Both the position numbers and the translations under genes were made by a program. The notes beneath the pieces were generated by a model, which was given only the letters and a program-made list of their open reading frames with translations, did not search any database and was not told the origin of the DNA. From contig DGDL01000086.1 in NCBI GenBank assembly GCA_002385415.1, positions 1,099 to 12,830 on the forward strand: a stretch of DNA of 11,732 nucleotides. The letters run 5' to 3'. The stretch comes from Clostridiales bacterium UBA3953 (GTDB lineage: Bacteria; Bacillota; Clostridia; Oscillospirales; CAG-272). Positions 1-5,577 of this stretch are shown here, piece by piece (within the stretch, counting starts at the first letter, position 1; each line of letters begins with the position of its first letter).

Positions 1-569
1 ACATCGCATCGTCCGAGCTGTATAGCGAAGACGAAGGCAAATATGTGTTTGACGGCGAGAAAGTCAGCCGCACCAGCGACGAAATGATCGGGCTATACGG
101 CGAGTGGCTGGAGAAATACCCCATCGTCTCCATTGAAGATGGGCTTGCCGAAGGTGACTGGGACGGCTGGGTGGCGCTGACGCGTAGGCTCGGCGACAAG
201 GTGCAGCTTGTCGGAGACGACCTTTTCGTCACCAACCCCGCCATTCTCAACGAAGGCATCGAGAAAGGTGTCGGCAACTCGGTGCTCGTAAAAGTCAACC
301 AGATTGGCACGCTGAGCGAAACGCTCGACACAGTGGAGCTCGCGCACAAGAGCGGTTACACGGCCGTGTTGTCCCACCGTTCGGGCGAGACAGAGGACAC
401 AACTATTGCCCATCTTGCCGTTGCGCTCAACGCCGGCCAGATAAAGACCGGCGCGCCCTGCCGCAGCGAGCGCGTAGCAAAATATAACGAGCTGCTGCGC
501 ATCGAGGAGGCACTCGGCACAAGCGCAGTATATCCCGGCTACAAGGCACTGAAACAAAGGAAAGCATAA
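1..569 (+). CDS. eno: Enolase, C-terminal part (5' end outside window)
   Basis: Enolase (2-phosphoglycerate hydratase) makes phosphoenolpyruvate in glycolysis; it is cytoplasmic and needs Mg2+. The reading frame is open from base 3, so about 188 C-terminal residues of a roughly 430-residue protein are present. Directly visible family motifs are SIEDGLAEGDWDGW (metal-ligand Glu), LVGDDLFVTN (metal-ligand Asp), VLVKVNQIGTL with the catalytic-base lysine codon at 291-293, SHRSGETED, and the closing block GQIKTGAPCRSERVAKYNELLRIEEALG. All expected C-terminal active-site residues are intact and the TAA stop is at 567-569. The internal ATG at 45 is not the start; the homology runs upstream of it to the window edge. 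The gene is followed at once by a hairpin terminator and converges with cysK. The identification is essentially certain; the promoter and N-terminus cannot be seen. Confidence 0.98.
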   Translation, partial: IASSELYSEDEGKYVFDGEKVSRTSDEMIGLYGEWLEKYPIVSIEDGLAEGDWDGWVALTRRLGDKVQLVGDDLFVTNPAILNEGIEKGVGNSVLVKVNQIGTLSETLDTVELAHKSGYTAVLSHRSGETEDTTIAHLAVALNAGQIKTGAPCRSERVAKYNELLRIEEALGTSAVYPGYKALKQRKA

Positions 570-614
570 TAAAAAGCGCGGCTGCGACGCTCTGTGCGCC
601 ACAGCCGCGTTTTA
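570..614. terminator. Bidirectional rho-independent terminator between eno and cysK
   Basis: An 8-bp perfect stem (CGCGGCTG at 577-584 with CAGCCGCG at 602-609) is followed by TTTTA on the plus strand. It is preceded by five A residues at 571-575, which give a T-run on the minus strand. The central 17 bases can form an extra small stem (CGC 588-590 with GCG 596-598). It lies between the eno stop (569) and the cysK stop (617), so one hairpin can end both converging transcripts. Confidence 0.85.
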
Positions 615-616
615 TG

Positions 617-1549
617 TCATTCCGAAAACAGCGGGGTTGAAAGGTATCGCTCGCCGGTGTCGGGCAAAATAGCGACTATGGTCTTGCCCTCGTTTTCCGG
701 CCTGCCAGCAAGCTCCAGCGACGCCCAAAGCGCCGCGCCCGACGAGATGCCCACGAGCACGCCCTCGGTACGCGCGACCTCGCGAGCCGCCGAAAACGCG
801 TCCTCGTTTGTGACGGTTATAATTTCGTCGTAGATGTCGGTGTCGAGCACTTTCGGCACAAATCCCGCGCCGATGCCCTGGATTTTGTGCGGGCCGCTGC
901 TGCCGCCCGAGAGTACCGGCGATGCCGCAGGCTCGACGGCCACTACCTTGACCGACGGTTTTACCGATTTCAGATAGCCGCCCGCGCCGGTTATGGTTCC
1001 GCCGGTGCCAATTCCCGAGACAAAAATGTCAACGGTGCCGTCGGTCTGACGCCAAATTTCGGGGCCGGTCGTCTTGCGGTGGATTTCGGGGTTGGCAGGA
1101 TTTTCAAACTGTCCGGGGATAAATGCGCCGGGTATAGTTTTTGCCAGCTCCTCGGCCTTTTTTATCGCGCCGGTCATGCCCAGCCCGCCTTCGGTGAGCA
1201 CAAGCTCGGCACCGTAAGCGGCGAGCAGCCTGCGGCGCTCTACGCTCATGGTTTCGGGCATGGTGAGTATGACCCGATAGCCTTTTGAAGCGGCGACGGC
1301 GGCAAGCCCGATGCCGGTGTTGCCGCTGGTCGGCTCGATAATTACAGAGCCGGGACCGAGCAGGCCGCGCCGCTCCGCGTCCTCGATCATCGCGGCGGCA
1401 ATGCGGTCTTTGACGCTGCCCGCCGGGTTGAAATATTCAAGTTTTGCGACAATCCGCGCCTTGAGCGAGCGTTTATCCGCAAGCCTTGCAAGCTCGAGCA
1501 CAGGCGTGCCACCGATAAGCTCTGAAAAGCTTTTTTTTATGTCCGACAT
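617..1549 (-). CDS. cysK: Cysteine synthase A (O-acetylserine sulfhydrylase)
   Basis: This PLP enzyme converts O-acetylserine and sulfide to cysteine and acetate in the cytoplasm. The 310-residue length is normal for CysK. Visible motifs: the PLP Schiff-base lysine in NPAGSVKDR (K47), the substrate-binding loop EPTSGNTG (72-79), the phosphate-binding loop GIGTGGT (179-185), GISSGAA (267-273) and the C-terminal LPDTGERYLST (295-305). The start is ATG with a GGAGG Shine-Dalgarno site at 1556-1560 (complement), 6 nt upstream. It lies 24 nt downstream of an Rrf2-family regulator on the same strand, so the two are probably co-transcribed. In Bacillus and Staphylococcus CysK is also the partner that tunes the Rrf2 protein CymR, which makes this arrangement meaningful. 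No CBS domain is present, and cystathionine beta-synthase or CysM are less likely given the length and motif set. Confidence 0.96.
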   Translation of the reverse strand: MSDIKKSFSELIGGTPVLELARLADKRSLKARIVAKLEYFNPAGSVKDRIAAAMIEDAERRGLLGPGSVIIEPTSGNTGIGLAAVAASKGYRVILTMPETMSVERRRLLAAYGAELVLTEGGLGMTGAIKKAEELAKTIPGAFIPGQFENPANPEIHRKTTGPEIWRQTDGTVDIFVSGIGTGGTITGAGGYLKSVKPSVKVVAVEPAASPVLSGGSSGPHKIQGIGAGFVPKVLDTDIYDEIITVTNEDAFSAAREVARTEGVLVGISSGAALWASLELAGRPENEGKTIVAILPDTGERYLSTPLFSE

Positions 1550-1573
1550 TTTGTTCCTCCGCTTTCCGAATAT

Positions 1574-2008
1574 TTATATCGTATAATCGATCACATCGGG
1601 ATTTGCCTGCCGCGCAAGGTCTGCCAGCGTCACCGAGTTTACATAGTCGGTCACGACTTTGTAAAGCCCCTCCCAAAACTTGATGGTGGGACACTGCTTA
1701 TACCGCAAGCAGTGGTTGGGGTCGGATTCCATGCACGCGACAGGGACAAGACTGCCCTCTATTTCGCGCAGAATCTCTCCGACGGTATAATCCTCGGGCT
1801 TGCGTGCCAGCATATAACCGCCCTGCGGGCCGCGGCTGCTGAGCAGCAGGCCCGAGCGCATCAGATTTGATACTATCTGCTCGAGATATTTTATAGATAT
1901 ATTCTGCCGTTCGGATATTTCTTTCAGTGAAATCCACTCACCATGGCTGTGAACGGCAAGGTCAACCATCATGCGAAGCGCATAGCGCCCCTTTGTGGAA
2001 ATTTTCAT
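1574..2008 (-). CDS. Rrf2-family transcriptional regulator, CymR/IscR-like
   Basis: A 144-residue Rrf2 winged-helix DNA-binding protein. It opens with the family signature MKISTKGRYALRMMVDLA, followed by the helix-turn-helix region (about 26-52: SLKEISERQNISIKYLEQIV) and the wing (SSRGPQGGYMLAR, 57-69). The C-terminal half holds three cysteines, C92, C100 and C106 (spacing CX7CX5C). This resembles but does not equal the Fe-S cysteine pattern of IscR (CX5CX5C). B. subtilis CymR lacks this trio, while the closing VTLADLA segment is CymR-like. The start is ATG with GGAGGTG at 2017-2023 (complement), 8 nt upstream. It is first in an operon with cysK and divergent from mntP. Inference: it represses or adjusts sulfur/cysteine genes, and may sense Fe-S status or thiol redox. 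Family is certain; effector and targets are not. Confidence 0.93.
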   Translation of the reverse strand: MKISTKGRYALRMMVDLAVHSHGEWISLKEISERQNISIKYLEQIVSNLMRSGLLLSSRGPQGGYMLARKPEDYTVGEILREIEGSLVPVACMESDPNHCLRYKQCPTIKFWEGLYKVVTDYVNSVTLADLARQANPDVIDYTI

Positions 2009-2028
2009 ATATTCAGCACCTCCACTAA

Positions 2029-2156
2029 CACAAATTATACTATATGAATTATATGATTACAAGTGGGCAGCTAAATTTTGTATAAAACAAGTTGCCCCAA
2101 AACAATGAAAGCAGGGCGGAGATGCGCCTGCTTATTGACACAGAGCACAAATTATA
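2029..2156. repeat. 11-bp direct repeat in the two divergent promoters
   Basis: The exact sequence CACAAATTATA occurs at 2029-2039, covering the rrf2 -10 box, and again at 2146-2156, inside the -35/-10 spacer of the mntP promoter. Both copies have the same plus-strand orientation and lie 117 bp apart. Their position in both core promoters fits a repressor site shared by the two divergent transcripts, but the repeat is AT-rich and could be coincidental. Confidence 0.45.
2034..2062 (-). promoter_or_regulatory. Sigma-A promoter of the rrf2-cysK operon
   Basis: On the minus strand, TTGTAA (2057-2062) and a perfect TATAAT (2034-2039) are separated by exactly 17 bp. The expected transcription start is about 2026-2028, giving a leader of only about 20 nt before the ATG, so there is no room for a T-box or other riboswitch. 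The spacer contains a tandem near-repeat on the plus strand, TATATGAAT (2041-2049) and TATATGATT (2050-2058), 8 of 9 identical. This could be part of an operator for autoregulation. Promoter assignment is by consensus match only. Confidence 0.75.
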
Positions 2157-2166
2157 TTAATATAAT
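2135..2166 (+). promoter_or_regulatory. Probable promoter of mntP-apbE-VTT operon
   Basis: A perfect -35 box TTGACA lies at 2135-2140. The -10 is ambiguous: TAATAT at 2158-2163 has the ideal 17-bp spacing, while a perfect TATAAT at 2161-2166 is 20 bp away. The leader before the ATG at 2200 would be only about 25-35 nt, too short for a yybP-ykoY manganese riboswitch. Just upstream lies an imperfect inverted repeat (2111-2118 with 2125-2131, one bulged G) of unknown role. Confidence 0.65.
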
Positions 2167-2199
2167 AAGACTGCTATTTTTACTCGGGAAGGTTTTGTA

Positions 2200-2760
2200 A
2201 TGTCACTGCTTGAAATCCTGCTTGTTGCAATAGGTGTTGCGGCGGATGCGTTCGCTGTGGCGGTGTGCAAGGGAATGGCAAAGGGAAAGTTTGAGCTTTC
2301 ATACGCATCGGTCGTGGGGCTGTATTTAGGGGGATTTCAGGCACTAATGCCGGTTATCGGCTATTTTGCCGGCTCGGCGGCAACGTCACTAATAAAGTCA
2401 ATTGACCACTGGGTGGCGTTCGGACTGCTTGCGATCATAGGCATAAATATGATACGCGAGTCGTTTGACGACGAGGGCTGCGAGCGTACCGCCGCCGATA
2501 TAGGAGTTAAGGCTATGCTGCCGCTTGCGGTCGCCACCAGCATAGATGCTGCGGCGGTGGGAGTAAGTTTTGCGTTCTTAAATGTAAAAATTCTGCCCGC
2601 CGCACTCATTGTCGGATCGGTCACATTTATAGCGTCAATTGTAGCGGTTTGGTTGGGCGCAAAATGCTCGGACAAATTGAAACAATTGTCAACCCTTATC
2701 GGCGGCATAGTGCTTGTCGCTATTGGGCTGAAAATACTGATAGAAGGGCTGATAGCTTGA
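2200..2760 (+). CDS. mntP: Manganese efflux pump MntP
   Basis: MntP (formerly YebN, DUF204) exports Mn2+ across the cytoplasmic membrane and protects against manganese overload. The 186-residue length is standard. The protein is an internal duplication of three-helix units, about six membrane segments in all. The two key acidic motifs are both seen: VAADAFAVAV with Asp16 in helix 1 and TSIDAAAVGVSFA with Asp116 in the second repeat. GGFQALMPVIGY (44-55) is the conserved helix 2 block. A cytoplasmic loop (about 87-103) separates the repeats. The start is ATG with GGGAAGG at 2186-2192. It is the first gene of a tight operon: its last four bases overlap the TTG start of apbE. A manganese riboswitch often found before this gene family is absent here, so control is more likely at the promoter. 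Confidence 0.95.
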   Translation: MSLLEILLVAIGVAADAFAVAVCKGMAKGKFELSYASVVGLYLGGFQALMPVIGYFAGSAATSLIKSIDHWVAFGLLAIIGINMIRESFDDEGCERTAADIGVKAMLPLAVATSIDAAAVGVSFAFLNVKILPAALIVGSVTFIASIVAVWLGAKCSDKLKQLSTLIGGIVLVAIGLKILIEGLIA

Positions 2761-3779
2761 TTGCAGGCACGCTTACAATTAAGCGCGCGCTTAAAATCGT
2801 TTGGGCTGCGCTTGCGGCTGCGGTATTGCTGTGCCTGACCTGCTGCAAGGCAGGCGTGGTGACGGACGAGCCGTATATCCATGACTTTTTTGCGGCCGAC
2901 ACTTTTATAAGCCTCAAAGTGTACGGCGGTGCCGACCCGGCATCGCTTTGCGAGAAGGTCGAAGCCAAAACGGCCGAGCTTGAGCAGGTGTTGTCCTGCC
3001 ATCTGCAAAGCTCGGAGCTTTCAAAAATCAACAGCTCGCCCTCGGGCGAGTATGAGCTTTCGGACGAGCTTGCGGAGGTTATATCCACCTCGCTTGACAT
3101 GGCAGATTTGACGCGCGGGGCATATGACCCGACTGTTGCCCCGCTGTCCGAGCTTTGGAACATCGGGGGAGGCAATGAGAAGGTACCGCCCCAGTCCGAA
3201 ATCGACGAGGCAAGGTCAAAGACAGACTATAAGAATTTCGAGCTGCGCGGCAATATACTCGTAAAGCACGCCGATTACGCCGAATTTGACCTCGGCGGCT
3301 CGGGGAAAGGCTATATGCTGGGCAAAGCCGTCGAAATCCTGTCGCGGGGCGGCGGCTACGGCGTTGCGTCGTTTGGCGGGAACATCGGAGTATTCGGGAA
3401 AAAACCGTCGGGCGAGCCCTGGAAGATAGGCATAAAAAACCCCCGCGACGAGGCAGGTGCTGTCGGTTATGTTGAGATCGAGTTCGGATTTGTCGCGGTT
3501 TCGGGCGACTACGAGCGCTATTTTATATCCGACGGCAGCCGCTACTGCCATATTATCGATCCTGCAACGGGCCGGCCGCCCCAAAACGGCGTGATGAGCG
3601 TTGCAGTGTGGACCGAAAATGCCATAAAAGGCGACATTCTCTCAACAGCGCTGTTTGTCATGGGCGAGCAGGAGGGATTGCGGTTTTGCGAGGAAAACGA
3701 GATTGCCGCACTGTTTGTGACCGAGCGCGGTATTTCTTGCAGTCCTGCCATGGAGCGGATTTTTAAGAAAACAGGCTGA
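2757..3779 (+). CDS. apbE: FAD:protein FMN transferase (ApbE)
   Basis: ApbE moves FMN from FAD onto a Thr/Ser of exported or membrane flavoproteins (for example RnfG/NqrC-type subunits or FMN-binding domains) outside the membrane. From the TTG start the protein is 340 residues, the usual length. Visible motifs: RGAYDPTVAPL (120-130), DLGGSGKGYMLGKAVEIL (178-195), YGVASFGGNIGVFG (201-214), HIIDPATGRPPQNGVMSVAV (265-284) and the metal/FAD site AIKGDILSTALFVMG (289-303). The N terminus has a short basic region and a hydrophobic stretch (about 14-28) ending at Cys29-Cys30; it looks like a signal peptide or lipoprotein signal, although the lipobox (LTCC) is a poor match. TTG 2757 is chosen because AGAAGGG (2742-2748) lies 8 nt upstream and the codon overlaps the mntP stop, which suggests translational coupling. 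A longer reading from ATG 2649 would run deep into mntP and is unlikely. No flavinylation target gene is in view. Confidence 0.95.
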   Translation: MIAGTLTIKRALKIVWAALAAAVLLCLTCCKAGVVTDEPYIHDFFAADTFISLKVYGGADPASLCEKVEAKTAELEQVLSCHLQSSELSKINSSPSGEYELSDELAEVISTSLDMADLTRGAYDPTVAPLSELWNIGGGNEKVPPQSEIDEARSKTDYKNFELRGNILVKHADYAEFDLGGSGKGYMLGKAVEILSRGGGYGVASFGGNIGVFGKKPSGEPWKIGIKNPRDEAGAVGYVEIEFGFVAVSGDYERYFISDGSRYCHIIDPATGRPPQNGVMSVAVWTENAIKGDILSTALFVMGEQEGLRFCEENEIAALFVTERGISCSPAMERIFKKTG

Positions 3780-3809
3780 CGTGCCTGCACAGAAAAGCAT
3801 TGAAAAGAT

Positions 3810-4541
3810 ATGACTTTAAAGAACAGAAGAACTGTAGTCTTTAAAACACTGAAAACTGTCGCCACTGCTGTTTTTTTGGTGGCATTTGTCGTACTTACGG
3901 TTATCCTTGCACCCAAAATTGTTTCGTTGCGCGAGCCGGCAGTGCGCGATGCCGTGCGCGACAAGGTAAAGGCGCTCGGTGTGAGAGGGATAGTCGCGGT
4001 GTTCCTTTTGCAGGTGCTTCAGGTAATCATTGCCTTTCTGCCCGGCGAGCCGGTCGAGCTGCTTATTGGCTTTTTGTACGGGACGTTCGGCGGGCTCGCG
4101 CTTTGCATTGCAGGAATAGCAACAGGGACTGTGCTGATATTTACACTTGCGCATAAGCTCGGCAAAAAATACATAAACGCGTTTATCGACTCCGAGATGT
4201 ATAAAAAACTTTCGTTTTTGCGCGACCCTCTGAAGCGGGATGCGATGTTCTTTTTGCTGCTTTTGATACCCGGCACACCAAAGGATGCGCTCACCTATTT
4301 TGCGCCGCTGACCAGGATTCCGCTTTCAAGGTTTATTGTAATAAGCAGCATGGCACGCATTCCGTCGCTTATAAGCTCGACTTATGTCGGCTCGAATATA
4401 TCCGAGGGCAACTTCGCCTATTCGGCGCTGGTGTTTGTTTTGGCCGGCGTGCTGGGGCTGGTAGGAATAGCGGTATATAACCGCGTTATAGCACACCACC
4501 GCGCAAAATCGCGTGCAAAACAAGGCAGTGATGGGAAATAA
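3810..4541 (+). CDS. TVP38/TMEM64 (VTT/DedA-like) membrane protein
   Basis: A 243-residue polytopic membrane protein of the VTT superfamily (SNARE-associated/DedA-like). Family members are linked to lipid scrambling or transport and envelope homeostasis; substrate here is unknown. Hydrophobic segments are at about 15-35, 60-78, 84-113, 146-166, 172-192 and 204-226. The first diagnostic block, FLPGEPVELLIGFLYGTFGG (77-96), corresponds to the re-entrant loop with the small-residue/Pro/Gly signature. The second, LIPGTPKDALTYFAPLTRIP (152-171), corresponds to the second re-entrant loop with its Pro and Asp. The C-tail (228-243) is basic. The ATG has a poor Shine-Dalgarno site (only GAAAAG very close by), but an in-frame TGA at 3801-3803 excludes a longer form. 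It follows apbE by 30 nt and ends 28 nt before a terminator, so it is the last gene of the operon. Confidence 0.88.
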   Translation: MTLKNRRTVVFKTLKTVATAVFLVAFVVLTVILAPKIVSLREPAVRDAVRDKVKALGVRGIVAVFLLQVLQVIIAFLPGEPVELLIGFLYGTFGGLALCIAGIATGTVLIFTLAHKLGKKYINAFIDSEMYKKLSFLRDPLKRDAMFFLLLLIPGTPKDALTYFAPLTRIPLSRFIVISSMARIPSLISSTYVGSNISEGNFAYSALVFVLAGVLGLVGIAVYNRVIAHHRAKSRAKQGSDGK

Positions 4542-4569
4542 CAGCGCCATATATGGTCAAAAAATGACG

Positions 4570-4595
4570 AAAAAACGCCGATGCGGCGTTTTTTT
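4570..4595 (+). terminator. Rho-independent terminator after the mntP-apbE-VTT operon
   Basis: The stem CGCCG (4576-4580) / CGGCG (4584-4588) has a 3-nt loop. It is flanked by six A residues (4570-4575) and seven T residues (4589-4595), which can extend the stem. It lies just past the VTT gene stop at 4541. The A/T symmetry would let it work on either strand. Confidence 0.92.
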
Positions 4596-4638
4596 GTGTT
4601 GCTTTTAGGGATTTGACGCCCAAATTCACAAAAAAGTA

Positions 4639-4667
4639 TATACAAATCGGATGAATTGTGCTATAAT
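4639..4667 (+). promoter_or_regulatory. Extended -10 promoter for rlmB and downstream genes
   Basis: A perfect TATAAT (4662-4667) carries a TGC extended -10 immediately upstream. TATACA (4639-4644, 4 of 6 matches) sits 17 bp away as the -35. It follows the upstream operon's terminator, so it begins a new transcription unit. The leader to the GTG at 4737 is about 60 nt and very AT-rich (4674-4706), with no recognisable riboswitch. Confidence 0.8.
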
Positions 4668-4736
4668 AACATGGAATATATCTATATATTATATATCTTA
4701 ATTTAAACGCAAAGCTAAATGCTTGCGGGAGCGATT

Positions 4737-5492
4737 GTGGACGAAAGTAGTGAAAAAAGAGAAAATCTTATAGTAGGGCGCAACGCAGTGCTCGAGCTGC
4801 TGAAATCCGACAGGGACATAGACAAGCTCTATGTCAAACGGGGTGAGCGCACCGGTTCGCTGCGGGTGATTGTGGCGAAAGCGATTGAACGCAGGATACC
4901 TGTTATTGAGGTAGAGGGCGCCAAACTCGACAAGATAACGGGCGGCGCAAATCACCAGGGCGTCGCGGCATCGGCCGCGGCGGTCGGTTATTCCGACTTG
5001 GAGGATATTTTTTCCCGGGCAAATTCGCGCGGGGAAAAGCCTCTGATAGTAATTGTCGACGGAATAGAAGACCCGCGCAACTTGGGCGCGCTTATCCGCT
5101 GTGCCGAGGGCGCCGGCGCGCACGGCGTGATAATCGGAAAGCGCCATGCTGTCGGGCTTACAAGCGTGGTCGGCAAAGCGTCGGCCGGCGCTATAGAGCA
5201 TATCCCGATTGTAAAGTTTACAAACATCGCGCAGACAATAGACGAGCTGAAAAAGCGCGGCGTTTGGATTTTTGCGGCGGAGGCAGGCGGTACCCCATAC
5301 TATAAAGTCGACATGCGCGGTGCCGCAGCCTTTGTGTTCGGCAGCGAAGGCGAGGGCATCTCGCGCCTTGTGCTCGAGCGCAGCGATTTTCAGGTTTCAA
5401 TCCCCATGTATGGGGTTGTCACATCTCTCAACGTGTCGGCGGCAGCGGCGGTTATCCTCTGCGAGGCCGCAAGACAGAACAGGGACATGTGA
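4737..5492 (+). CDS. rlmB: 23S rRNA (guanosine-2'-O-)-methyltransferase RlmB (SpoU/TrmH family)
   Basis: A SPOUT-class methyltransferase that uses SAM to 2'-O-methylate rRNA ribose; RlmB acts on the 23S G2251-type position. The N-terminal substrate-binding domain starts with the RlmB signature ENLIVGRNAVLELL. The C-terminal knotted catalytic domain shows all three SpoU motifs: DPRNLGALIRCAEGAGAHGV (motif 1, with the conserved Asn and Arg), FVFGSEGEGIS (motif 2) and VSIPMYGVVTSLNVSAAAAV (motif 3). The GTG at 4737 is preferred because GGGAG (4727-4731) lies 5 nt upstream, giving 251 residues. The ATG at 4719 adds six residues (257) but has no Shine-Dalgarno site. It is the first gene after the promoter at 4639-4667. 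A related TrmH-family enzyme with another RNA target cannot be excluded, but the N-terminal GRNAVLE block favours RlmB. Confidence 0.88.
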   Translation: MDESSEKRENLIVGRNAVLELLKSDRDIDKLYVKRGERTGSLRVIVAKAIERRIPVIEVEGAKLDKITGGANHQGVAASAAAVGYSDLEDIFSRANSRGEKPLIVIVDGIEDPRNLGALIRCAEGAGAHGVIIGKRHAVGLTSVVGKASAGAIEHIPIVKFTNIAQTIDELKKRGVWIFAAEAGGTPYYKVDMRGAAAFVFGSEGEGISRLVLERSDFQVSIPMYGVVTSLNVSAAAAVILCEAARQNRDM

Positions 5493-5577
5493 AACCGGGC
5501 GCCCCGCATGTATAACAATGTGTGTAGAAAGAGTGAAATCTTAAAATAAAACGCAATTATTACGAAAGGAACGCGAG

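Noticed and set aside
93..602. Long minus-strand open frame (169 codons) opposite enolase
   Set aside because: It is a shadow of a certain eno frame, its product matches nothing recognisable, and it runs into the terminator.
2064..2099. Possible hairpin GGGCA/TGCCC between rrf2 and mntP
   Set aside because: Only 5 bp with a 23-nt loop, and it lies upstream of both transcription starts.
2009..2199. yybP-ykoY manganese riboswitch upstream of mntP
   Set aside because: The promoter boxes leave a leader of only about 25-35 nt, and no characteristic multi-helix structure is present.
5497..5504. GGGCGCCC palindrome after rlmB as a terminator
   Set aside because: It has no loop and no T-run follows, so it is unlikely to end transcription.
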